From contig PKDQ01000024.1 in NCBI GenBank assembly GCA_002862645.1, forward strand, positions 53,552 to 117,551: a DNA stretch of 64,000 bases, read 5' to 3'. Under the pieces are notes generated by a model, which worked only from the letters and a program-made list of their open reading frames with translations, had not been told where the DNA came from and ran no database searches. Position numbers and translations under genes: made by a program. Position 1 is the stretch's first letter. Each line of letters starts with the position of its first letter. Positions 36,223-44,973 of this stretch are shown piece by piece. Source of the stretch: Flavobacteriaceae bacterium. GTDB lineage: Bacteria; Bacteroidota; Bacteroidia; Flavobacteriales; Flavobacteriaceae.

Positions 36223-37611
36223 ATGATTAAGGATAACCCATTGATACTAATAAAAAAAAACCAATCTGATTTTTTTAAGAATGGGAACACTTTAGACATA
36301 AAGACACGAATAAGACTTTTAAAAGCACTTAAACAAAGTGTAAAAGCCCACGAAAGCGACATCACACTTGCATTGAAAAAAGACTTGGGTAAGCCAACTG
36401 CTGAAATATGGCTTGCTGAAATCTACATTGTGTTAGACGAACTAAATACTGTCATCAAAAACCTTCAGTTTTGGGCAAAACCAAGACGCGTAAAAGGAAA
36501 GTGGCTGAACACACCTAGTAAAGATTGGATAGTGCCCGAACCCTATGGTGTTACGCTTCATATTGCCCCATGGAATTATCCTTTTCAATTGGCGCTTAAC
36601 CCCCTTATCGGCGCTGTCGCAGCTGGTAACATAGTTGTATTAAAACCTTCAGAGCACGCGCCACAAACTGCAGCTGTAATTGAAAAAATTATCTCGAAAG
36701 TATTTCCAAAAGAATGGGTCGCTGTAGTGCAAGGCGGCCCTGAAACGGCAGAGAGTTTATTACAATTCCGTTGGGATTATATCTTTTTTACAGGAGGCAT
36801 TCGCGTTGGCAAGCTCGTTGCCAAATCTGCAGCAGAACACCTTACCCCCACTACACTTGAATTGGGCGGCAAAAACCCGTGTATTGTAGATCATACCGCC
36901 AACACCAAGGTAAGTGCAAGACGTATTGCTTGGGGCAAGTTCATGAACTGTGGTCAAATTTGTATGTCTCCCGATTACTTACTGGTTCACAAAAGCAAAT
37001 ACGGAGAATTAGTTGCAGCACTAAAAAGTGAAATTGTTCGTATGTATGGCGACGATCCCAAAACATCGGAAGACTATGCGCGGTTGGTACACGAAAAACA
37101 TGCCGCTGCTATGGTAAATCTACTTCAAAGACAAGACATACTACACGGTGGAGAAAATGATGTTCGAAGCCGTTATGTGGCACCAACCTTAGTTGCAGTT
37201 AACAGCTTGGATAATGCGATTATGCAAGATGAAATTTTTGGTCCCATTTTACCCATATTGACATATGAAGACGAAACTGATATAGATCGTATTGTAAGGC
37301 ACTACGACAAACCGCTTTCGTTTTATGTTTTCTCCGAGCGGAAAAAATGGGCGAATAAACTGATGAAAAAACACCATTATGGCGGTGGAATGATCAACGA
37401 TGTAATTGTCTATTTCACTAACCAACGATTGCCTTTTGGAGGCGTGGGTAATAGCGGTGTGGGCAGCTATCACGGCAAATATTCCTTTGACACCTTCACG
37501 CATCTGAAATCTTATGTAGATCGTCCTACTTGGTTTGACCCCATCCAACGTTATGCACCTTATGGAAACACATTCCCAATTTTAAAAAAAATACTGCGTT
37601 TCTTAAGTTAA
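36223..37611 (+). CDS. Aldehyde dehydrogenase family protein
   Basis: APWNYPFQLALNPLIGAVAAGN; TLELGGKNPCIVD; GKFMNCGQICMSPDY. Confidence 0.93.
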   Translation: MIKDNPLILIKKNQSDFFKNGNTLDIKTRIRLLKALKQSVKAHESDITLALKKDLGKPTAEIWLAEIYIVLDELNTVIKNLQFWAKPRRVKGKWLNTPSKDWIVPEPYGVTLHIAPWNYPFQLALNPLIGAVAAGNIVVLKPSEHAPQTAAVIEKIISKVFPKEWVAVVQGGPETAESLLQFRWDYIFFTGGIRVGKLVAKSAAEHLTPTTLELGGKNPCIVDHTANTKVSARRIAWGKFMNCGQICMSPDYLLVHKSKYGELVAALKSEIVRMYGDDPKTSEDYARLVHEKHAAAMVNLLQRQDILHGGENDVRSRYVAPTLVAVNSLDNAIMQDEIFGPILPILTYEDETDIDRIVRHYDKPLSFYVFSERKKWANKLMKKHHYGGGMINDVIVYFTNQRLPFGGVGNSGVGSYHGKYSFDTFTHLKSYVDRPTWFDPIQRYAPYGNTFPILKKILRFLS

Positions 37612-37975
37612 CCCAGCCTGACTTCTCGATCTAAACTGCGGCATAGCATAAACTCGGCTACATGAGTGTTGGAGATGGCCTCAGCGCCTTGCAAATCTGT
37701 AATTGTTCTAGCAACTTTTAGAATAGGGTCATAGGTACGCACTTAAAGTCGCAGATAAGCAAGTGCAATATTGATCTTTATTCGTTTGGCGTGAAGCATT
37801 AAGCCACATTCCAACACGGCAACTGCAATGCGGTAATTGCTTTTTTTAACGTTGTTTTCCAACAAGCCAACCAAATGATAATCTAAACCAGAGTGAATAT
37901 GAACTTCTATTGTGATTTGTTAGGTATCTGTCCCGAGGGTGGCACTGCCAAAAATTTGGGTAAGCTCACAAGTAG
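37608..37975 (-). pseudogene. Degraded YifB/ComM-like Mg-chelatase-family ATPase: N- and C-terminal ends joined, central AAA+ region deleted
   Basis: One minus frame reads LTQIFGSATLGTDT*QITIEVHIHSGLDYHLVGLLENNVKKSNYRIAVAVLECGLMLHAKRIKINIALAYLRL*VRTYDPILKVARTITDLQGAEAISNTHVAEFMLCRSLDREVRLG*. Confidence 0.85.
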
Positions 37976-38016
37976 GTTTTTATTAAATTAAATAAAAATA
38001 TGCGTTCTTTGTATTT

Positions 38017-38484
38017 ATGGAACAACAAGATTTTAGGGCAATTTGCGGGCAGTTTGCAACAGGCATTACAGTAATCACTACCACACACAATAGCAAAGCC
38101 TATGGTTTCACGGCAAATTCCTTTACATCTGTTTCACTAGAACCAGCCGTGGTATTATTTTGCTTAAAAACCTCATCGAAAACCAACGCTGCTTTTCAGT
38201 CAAGTAAGACCTTTGGCATAAACATCTTGTCCGTTGAACAAGAAGCCATATCCAATGCTTTTGCATCTTCCAAAAACAGTCAGGAAGCACGTTTTGAACA
38301 AGTCGAATTACTACCAAATGCTGTTCCTGTATTTAAAGGAGGACTGGGTTATTTAACAGGCGAAATGATCAAACACGAAGTAGTAGGCGACCACATCGTC
38401 TATTACGGTCAAGTGACTGACGGAAAAATCTTTGAAGGCTACCCCTTACTCTATGCCAAAGGCGGGTACCAACGATTGGGGTAA
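38017..38484 (+). CDS. Flavin reductase-like domain protein
   Basis: FRAICGQFATGITVITTTHNSKAYGFTANSFTSVSLEPAVVLFCL; C-terminal LLYAKGGYQRLG. Confidence 0.9.
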   Translation: MEQQDFRAICGQFATGITVITTTHNSKAYGFTANSFTSVSLEPAVVLFCLKTSSKTNAAFQSSKTFGINILSVEQEAISNAFASSKNSQEARFEQVELLPNAVPVFKGGLGYLTGEMIKHEVVGDHIVYYGQVTDGKIFEGYPLLYAKGGYQRLG

Positions 38485-40395
38485 TTCCGCTGCATCAATC
38501 CCTTCTTTAAGCCAAGCCAAGTATGTAGCCTTATCTGTGTATTGAATGGGTGGGTTTAAAATCGTACCATCGGGTTGGAGCAAGACATAATAGGGTTGAG
38601 AAACCGACTTAAAGTTAATCGCCTGAAAAGCTGACCACTTTTGCCCTACCGTTTCCAAAATACGACTACTACCATCAGCATATGTAATGGTTTGTTGTTC
38701 TGCTCCGGACAAAGGCATGCGATCGTCTACATAGAGTGAAATCACCACCACCTCATCACGCAATAATGTATACACTTCGGGCTGGGTCCAAATATTTTCC
38801 TCAACTTTTCGACAATTGACACAGGCCCAACCCGTGAAATCCAATAATATGGGTTTTTGTTGCAAGGCAGCAACTGCCCTACCCGTTTCGTAATCCTTGT
38901 AACAGTCCAGATTTAATGGGCAATCGGAATCAGTCTCATAAATAGAATAAAAAGCAGGTGGCGGAAAGCCACTCAAGGCACGTAAAGGGGTTTGTTGATT
39001 GGGTACCAATCCCTGCCCTAAATACATAACAAACAAGACTACCATAACACCCAATGCCATTTGTGTTATATGATTTTTTTTAGGCTTGGGATGCATAAAA
39101 CCAAAGCCTCCAAACAAATAAACAGCCCACAACAAAAAGATTAGCATCCATATGGCGATAAAGAGTTCTCGTGGTAAAATACCCCAAGCTTGTACCATAT
39201 CTGCATTGGATAAAAACTTTAGTGCTAAGGCAAGTTCCACAAAGCCAAGTGACACCTTCACCTGCTGCAACCAACCACCCGACTTAGGTAGCTTACTTAA
39301 TACATCAGGAAAGAAAGACAATACCCCAAAAGGCAATGCCAAGGCTGTTCCAAAACCTAGCATACCAGCCGTAAGCTGCATAGCACCACCATCAGCGGTG
39401 AGTGAACCAACAAGCAAAGAGCCTAGTATGGGCCCTGTACAAGAAAAGGAAACCACGGCAAGTGTCAATGCCATAAAAAAGATACCCAAATAAGAGGAGC
39501 GTGTCGCTGCCTCATCTGATTTTGCAGACCACTTTGCAGGTAAAGTAAGGTCAAACAATCCAAAGAAAGAAAGGGCAAAAACCATAAAAACGGCAAAAAA
39601 GATAAGGTTGAGTAACACATTGGTAGCAATGGCATTCAGCACTTCGGGTCGAAGTTGATCCAAAAAATGAAAAGGCAAACTCAACAATGCATAAATCCCA
39701 ATAATGGAAAAGGTATAAGAAAGTGAACGTCTAATTCCCACAGCACGACTCACACTGCTTTTGGAAAAATAAGATACCGTAAGAGGAATAAGGGGAAACA
39801 CACAGGGCGTCAAAAGCGCAAGGAAACCACCCAAAAGACCCAATACAAAAATACGCCACCAAGAGGCATTAACGGCAGGTCCAGAAGCTTCAAGAAATAC
39901 TGTGTTTTTTAAGGATAACTTTAGGTTATTCCCGCCAAATTGCACATCAGTAAGGTCGCGTTCAGCAGCATTTACCAAGGAGCCGTTGGTAGGAATAGCC
40001 AAAGGTTCTTCCATGAAAATACAGAGTGCATCATCACAGGCTTGGTATTCAATTAGCAATTCTATGGTATTGGCTTCTGTAGTTACTGACTGAACCCACA
40101 TCAACTCTTGGGTATAATAAGCCAAATCCATTTCAAAAATAACGTCATAACCCGTTTTGGGCTTGCTTCCTTGTAATGAGTCAACGATTGTTGCGTTTTT
40201 CCAAAGAAGTACGGTAGGTAAAGGTCCACCATCAGGAAGGTTAACGTCATACAACTTCCAGTTTTCCTGAATGTTGGCTTTAAGAATTACATCATAGATA
40301 TTGGTATCAGTTTGTCGTGCTTGCGCACTCCATTTGACGGGGTCTTGCCCCCAAGAGAAACTCAAGCAGCAAAAAAGAAAAAGGAAATATCTCAT
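38446..40395 (-). CDS. dsbD: Thiol:disulfide interchange protein DsbD-like
   Basis: N-terminal DsbD domain, TM core GGFLALLTPCVFPLIPLTVSYF, thioredoxin-like FTGWACVNCRKVEENIW. Confidence 0.93.
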   Translation of the reverse strand: MRYFLFLFCCLSFSWGQDPVKWSAQARQTDTNIYDVILKANIQENWKLYDVNLPDGGPLPTVLLWKNATIVDSLQGSKPKTGYDVIFEMDLAYYTQELMWVQSVTTEANTIELLIEYQACDDALCIFMEEPLAIPTNGSLVNAAERDLTDVQFGGNNLKLSLKNTVFLEASGPAVNASWWRIFVLGLLGGFLALLTPCVFPLIPLTVSYFSKSSVSRAVGIRRSLSYTFSIIGIYALLSLPFHFLDQLRPEVLNAIATNVLLNLIFFAVFMVFALSFFGLFDLTLPAKWSAKSDEAATRSSYLGIFFMALTLAVVSFSCTGPILGSLLVGSLTADGGAMQLTAGMLGFGTALALPFGVLSFFPDVLSKLPKSGGWLQQVKVSLGFVELALALKFLSNADMVQAWGILPRELFIAIWMLIFLLWAVYLFGGFGFMHPKPKKNHITQMALGVMVVLFVMYLGQGLVPNQQTPLRALSGFPPPAFYSIYETDSDCPLNLDCYKDYETGRAVAALQQKPILLDFTGWACVNCRKVEENIWTQPEVYTLLRDEVVVISLYVDDRMPLSGAEQQTITYADGSSRILETVGQKWSAFQAINFKSVSQPYYVLLQPDGTILNPPIQYTDKATYLAWLKEGIDAAELPQSLVPAFGIE

Positions 40396-41678
40396 ACAAG
40401 TGTGATTTGGAGCGTATTTGTATTAGCTGAAGCTTCAAATTTACGATTTATTCGTTTGCTTACCACCCAGACAATGTCGTCCCCCGAGCACAACAGCCAT
40501 TGTTGTTTTTTGTCTCGTGCAGACATTTTCTCGTCTCTAAAAAATTTGGCCACTTTTTTCTTTCCTGTCATTCCTGTAGGGTAAATCACATCTGCTGTTT
40601 TCCAACGTCTTAAAATCAAAGGGAAATCTAGCTTTTCCTTATCTAGAAAAACACACTTAGCTGTAGGTTTGTGTGTGTTAGATGCTGTTGAAATCTTTAA
40701 TTTAATGGGGGTTTCGATGCCTGTTTCGGGAACCAAGAAATAGTCTTGATCCGTTGAAACAGTTTCGGCATTGGGAGCTAAAATTAGATGATCGCGTTCT
40801 CGTTTCAAAACATATTTGTCACAAGTGCATTTTTTTCCCGCATGGATTTTCAGCAGCTTTTCAACTTCTTTAACATTAAAACCATAGGGTGCAAATAAAT
40901 GATGTAGCCAAAAGCTTTTAGGATTCAATGTGCCAATAGACGTCAGGGGAATTACAAATATTTCCCCTTGTTTCGTCCATGCCTTCTTAATATTTTGCAG
41001 TTGAGATGCTATTCCTGCAAGGGCATCACGCAAATGTTGCATACTCGTCAATGTGTTGACAGCTGCATCTGCAGAAAGTTCCTTAAGGTGAGGAAGTACA
41101 TTATGGCGAATCGCATTGCGCAAGTATTTGGTAGCGCTGTTAGAAACGTCCTCACGCCAATTCAGTTTTTGATCCTTGGCATAAGCCAAAATTTCAGCTT
41201 TAAAGAAAGGCAGTAACGGGCGAACCAAAACGTCATTTTTTTCATGAATCCCTCCCAAGCCTTCTAGTCCGCTGCCTCTCATCAGGCGCATAAAAAGCGT
41301 TTCCAACTGATCGTCTGCGTGGTGGGCTGTTAGTATCGTGTCGTAGGGATTGCTTTTCAACACTTCCCGAAACCAATGATAACGCAACTCACGGGCCCTT
41401 GCTTGAATTCCCGAAGCATCGGGAGCTATGGGGGCCTGAGCAACATGACAGACAACACCTAGTGAACCTGCCAAGTCACGGACCAACTGCTCATCGGCAT
41501 CGCTTTCAGCTCCTCTCAAGGCATAGTTCACATGAGCAATACCAAAGTCCAATTGCAGCTTGTGTACTAAATGCGCCAATACCACACTATCTACACCACC
41601 ACTGACCCCCAACAAGAAGCGCTGTTTTTTGGGTGTACCCAAAAGTGAGGTAATATGACCTTTAAACCTTTGTACCAT
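40392..41678 (-). CDS. tilS: tRNA(Ile)-lysidine synthase
   Basis: FLLGVSGGVDSVVLAHLVHKL PP-loop; AHHADDQLETLFMRLMRGSGLEGLGG. Start placed at MVQRFKGH; upstream extension is out-of-frame pabB sequence. Confidence 0.93.
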   Translation of the reverse strand: MVQRFKGHITSLLGTPKKQRFLLGVSGGVDSVVLAHLVHKLQLDFGIAHVNYALRGAESDADEQLVRDLAGSLGVVCHVAQAPIAPDASGIQARARELRYHWFREVLKSNPYDTILTAHHADDQLETLFMRLMRGSGLEGLGGIHEKNDVLVRPLLPFFKAEILAYAKDQKLNWREDVSNSATKYLRNAIRHNVLPHLKELSADAAVNTLTSMQHLRDALAGIASQLQNIKKAWTKQGEIFVIPLTSIGTLNPKSFWLHHLFAPYGFNVKEVEKLLKIHAGKKCTCDKYVLKRERDHLILAPNAETVSTDQDYFLVPETGIETPIKLKISTASNTHKPTAKCVFLDKEKLDFPLILRRWKTADVIYPTGMTGKKKVAKFFRDEKMSARDKKQQWLLCSGDDIVWVVSKRINRKFEASANTNTLQITLV

Positions 41679-42975
41679 GGGGATTGTATGCTGTTTCTTT
41701 ATTTGCCAAAACACGTTTAATAGCTTTGACTTTAAGCTGACATTCGTCGTATTCTTTTGATGGATCTGCAGCGGCGGTAAGTGCACTTCCCACATGAGTG
41801 GACAGGTACTTAGAGGCAGCATCATAAACGAGGCTGCGGATAACGACATTAAAATCAAAATCACCATTTGGAGCAAAATAACCCACTGCTCCGCTGTACA
41901 GCCCACGTTGGCCGTGTTCGTATTGATTGATAAGTTCCATGGCGCGTTGTTTGGGTGCCCCAGTCATGCTGCCCATAGGAAAACAGGCGTTGACGATATC
42001 CAAAGAGGAAAAAGCGGAATTGCATTGAGCCTTTAAGGTTGAAATCATCTGATGCACCTGAGCAAAAGGATAAACTGCACATTGCTCACTTACTTCAACA
42101 GAGCCTTTTTGGGCTATTCTTGAGAGGTCATTGCGAACCAAATCTGTTATCATGATATTTTCGGAACGTTCTTTAGTGTCTAGTTTAAGTGCCTCGGCAA
42201 CCGATTTGTCTATTACAGCATCTTCGTGTCTTGCAGCAGTTCCCTTTATGGGTTGAGATACAAGCGTATCGCCTCTACGTTGTAAAAAACGTTCGGGTGA
42301 GGCTGACATCAAATACTTGTTTTCAAATGAAAGAAAGGCAGAAAAAGGAGTCCTGCCAACACGATTAAGTGCATTAAACAAGGCCATAGGCGAAACATCC
42401 ACATCATCAGCATACCATTCCATACAGTAATTTACCTCGTAAATATCTCCACGCATGATATGTTGCTTTAGCGCACTTGCATGCTGCAAATAGATATCCT
42501 TACTGATTCGTGGTGATAAGTCAATAGCTGTCAATGCGGGTTCATCTTCAACTACCCTATTTATGATATGCTCAAAGTCAACTGCTGGATTATCTATTTC
42601 TAAATAAAGTGCCGTAAGCAAATCCCCTTTAAGCAGCCATATTTTTTTGGGTCTGAAAAATTGAAGTTGGGGTACAGACAGAAAAGCAGGATTGGTGGGT
42701 GTGACTTGCTCCCAAGTTGCGTTGTATTCATAGCTAAAAAAACCAAAAAGCCAGTCCGTTCCCAAAACGCTTTGCAATGCTTTCTGCGAGGTAAGCCAAG
42801 TGTTCTCGTCAATTGTTTCTAGGGCAAGAATGGCATCAAAATCGTTGTTTAGGTGGGGATAATCGTTGGAATCATACCATGCAATGGGCGTAGAACCACT
42901 AGCCCAATCCAAGAGTTGCGCCTTGATATCGGGATAGTTTTTTACGTTAAAGACTGTTTTTGAGCGTTTTATCAA
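41662..42975 (-). CDS. pabB: Chorismate-binding enzyme, aminodeoxychorismate synthase component I-like
   Basis: RFLQRRGDTLVSQPIKGTAAR; ERSENIMITDLVRNDLSRIA; FPMGSMTGAPK. TTG at 42975 after GAGGAATAAA preferred as start, as 42999 lies in a possible -7 box. Confidence 0.88.
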   Translation of the reverse strand: MIKRSKTVFNVKNYPDIKAQLLDWASGSTPIAWYDSNDYPHLNNDFDAILALETIDENTWLTSQKALQSVLGTDWLFGFFSYEYNATWEQVTPTNPAFLSVPQLQFFRPKKIWLLKGDLLTALYLEIDNPAVDFEHIINRVVEDEPALTAIDLSPRISKDIYLQHASALKQHIMRGDIYEVNYCMEWYADDVDVSPMALFNALNRVGRTPFSAFLSFENKYLMSASPERFLQRRGDTLVSQPIKGTAARHEDAVIDKSVAEALKLDTKERSENIMITDLVRNDLSRIAQKGSVEVSEQCAVYPFAQVHQMISTLKAQCNSAFSSLDIVNACFPMGSMTGAPKQRAMELINQYEHGQRGLYSGAVGYFAPNGDFDFNVVIRSLVYDAASKYLSTHVGSALTAAADPSKEYDECQLKVKAIKRVLANKETAYNPHGTKV

Positions 42976-43045
42976 TTTTATTCCTCGCTTATGAAACAAA
43001 ATTACTTAATTAATGGCGATAGCATCATCGCTTTAAAAAAAAATA

Positions 43046-43053
43046 TATATTTG
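43046..43053 (+). promoter_or_regulatory. -7 promoter element of the arg operon
   Basis: TATATTTG ends 4 nt before the leader GTG. Confidence 0.6.
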
Positions 43054-43057
43054 CATT

Positions 43058-43120
43058 GTGACTGTAAATCAAGTTTCACGAATCACTTTCTCCCCGCGCG
43101 CTCGTCGCCCCTTGGGGTAA
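43058..43120 (+). CDS. Candidate arginine leader peptide MTVNQVSRITFSPRARRPLG (GTG start)
   Basis: GTG ACT GTA AAT CAA GTT TCA CGA ATC ACT TTC TCC CCG CGC GCT CGT CGC CCC TTG GGG TAA: four Arg codons, three in an RARR run, at the head of the arg operon. Confidence 0.65.
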   Translation: MTVNQVSRITFSPRARRPLG

Positions 43121-43172
43121 TTCACTGTATATGAAACTTAGGTGTGTCCGGTTTCCCTCTCCGTTTTTTTTT
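43071..43172 (+). promoter_or_regulatory. Candidate attenuator region of the arg operon
   Basis: AAGTTTCA (43071-43078) complements TGAAACTT (43132-43139); the latter can alternatively pair via GAAAC with GTTTC (43151-43155); T9 at 43164-43172. Confidence 0.4.
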
Positions 43173-43204
43173 CAGTCTAATTTTTTTCTTTTTAATCCAG
43201 TAAC

Positions 43205-43795
43205 ATGGAAATTCAAGTAGCTAAACGCATACACATTAAGTATGCAGCCATCATTTCGGAAACCATTTCAAGTTCAGCACAAGTGCGTGGAACAGGAATT
43301 GCACGTCGCACTCCAGAGTATATTCAACAAAAAATCGAATCTGGCAATGCGATCATTGCATTAGAAGGAGACACCTTTGCAGGTTTCTGCTATATAGAAG
43401 CGTGGGGACATGAAAAATATGTAGCACATTCTGGTCTTATTGTCTCTCCAGACTTTAGAGGTATTGGACTTGCCAAAAAAATCAAAACACAAATTTTCAA
43501 CTACACCAAGGAAAAGTATCCTGGTGCTAAGATTTTTGGCATTACTACTGGACTTCCAGTTATGAAAATTAATTACGACTTAGGCTATAAGCCTGTTACC
43601 TTTTCAGAACTAACAGACGATCCTGCTTTTTGGAAAGGCTGCCAGACGTGTAAGAATTACGATGTATTAACAAGAACAAAACAAACCATGTGTTTATGTA
43701 CAGGTATGCTATACGATCCGTCAAAAAAAGGATCTAACGGCATAGTGGGTAGATTACAATCTTTTAAAAACGCATTTAAACGAGATAAAAAATGA
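43205..43795 (+). CDS. GNAT N-acyltransferase, possible first-step N-acylglutamate synthase
   Basis: GNAT motif HSGLIVSPDFRGIGLAKKIK; first structural gene of the arg operon, overlapping argG. Confidence 0.75.
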   Translation: MEIQVAKRIHIKYAAIISETISSSAQVRGTGIARRTPEYIQQKIESGNAIIALEGDTFAGFCYIEAWGHEKYVAHSGLIVSPDFRGIGLAKKIKTQIFNYTKEKYPGAKIFGITTGLPVMKINYDLGYKPVTFSELTDDPAFWKGCQTCKNYDVLTRTKQTMCLCTGMLYDPSKKGSNGIVGRLQSFKNAFKRDKK

Positions 43796-44973
43796 ACAAG
43801 AAATTAGTTTTAGCATACAGTGGAGGACTGGATACTTCCTATTGTGTAAAGTCGTTAAGCGCGGCGGGGTATGAAGTACACGCCGTTAGTGTAAATACCG
43901 GTGGTTTTGATGCTGCTGAAGTATCAGCTTTGGAATCCAAAGCATTGGCTTTGGGTGCAAGCACTTACACCAGTATTGAAGCGGTTGAAACGTTTTATCA
44001 AGACATCGTTAAATACCTCATTTTTGGAAACGTACTCAAAAATAGCACCTATCCCCTTTCGGTAAGTGCCGAGCGTGTTACCCAAGCGGTTGCAATAGTA
44101 AACCACGCCATAAAGATTGGCGCAACATCGATTGCACATGGAAGCACGGGGGCTGGAAACGACCAAGTACGATTTGATTTGATCTTTCAATCCCTAGCAC
44201 CGCAAATTGAAATCATCACACCAATCAGAGATCAAAAGCTTTCAAGAGAAGACGAAATCGCTTATTTAAAGGAACACGGAGTAGATTGGTCTTGGGAAAA
44301 AGCACAATATTCCATAAACAAAGGCTTGTGGGGAACATCAGTTGGTGGTAGTGAAACCTTAAAATCCCGAGAACCACTCCCCGACAGCGCATATCCTAGT
44401 GCGTGTGAAAAAACAACAGCTGAAAAAATTTCCTTACATTTTGAAAAAGGGGAATTGGTTGGAATTAACAATACGAGTTATGACCCAGTCAAAGCCATTC
44501 AATACGTACAAAAACGTGCAGCTGCTTTTGCCATTGGTAGAGACATTCACGTTGGCGACACCATCATTGGTATCAAAGGGCGAGTTGGTTTTGAAGCCGC
44601 TGCAGCACTGATAAGCATTAAAGCGCATCACCTGTTGGAGAAGCACACCTTAAGCAAATGGCAGCTTCATCACAAAAACTATATCGGTTCGTATTATGGG
44701 ATGATGTTACACGAAGGTCAACATCTAGACCCAGTAATGCGAGACTTCGAAGCGTTGCTTAGCAACAGCCAGCAAACGGTAACAGGAACTGTTTTTGTCA
44801 CACTCCACCCCTACCGATTCACACTTGACGGTATCGAATCAGAGTTCGACCTCATGGACAATTCATTTGGCACATATGGAGAAGCCAATGAAGCCTGGAC
44901 CGCAGATGAAGCAAAAGGATTTATTAAACTATCGGCCAATGCCGGAAAAATTTATCAGCATGTCAATAAATAA
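43792..44973 (+). CDS. argG: Argininosuccinate synthase
   Basis: KLVLAYSGGLDTSYCVKSL; HGSTGAGNDQVRFD. Confidence 0.95.
   Translation: MNKKLVLAYSGGLDTSYCVKSLSAAGYEVHAVSVNTGGFDAAEVSALESKALALGASTYTSIEAVETFYQDIVKYLIFGNVLKNSTYPLSVSAERVTQAVAIVNHAIKIGATSIAHGSTGAGNDQVRFDLIFQSLAPQIEIITPIRDQKLSREDEIAYLKEHGVDWSWEKAQYSINKGLWGTSVGGSETLKSREPLPDSAYPSACEKTTAEKISLHFEKGELVGINNTSYDPVKAIQYVQKRAAAFAIGRDIHVGDTIIGIKGRVGFEAAAALISIKAHHLLEKHTLSKWQLHHKNYIGSYYGMMLHEGQHLDPVMRDFEALLSNSQQTVTGTVFVTLHPYRFTLDGIESEFDLMDNSFGTYGEANEAWTADEAKGFIKLSANAGKIYQHVNK

Noticed and set aside
41679-41906. N-terminal extension of tilS in the ORF track
   Set aside because: Out-of-frame pabB sequence; TilS starts at MVQRFKGH just before the PP-loop.
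44795-44959. N-terminal extension of argC in the ORF track
   Set aside because: Out-of-frame argG sequence; canonical ArgC starts at MSINNISVGVVGGAGYTGG (44960).
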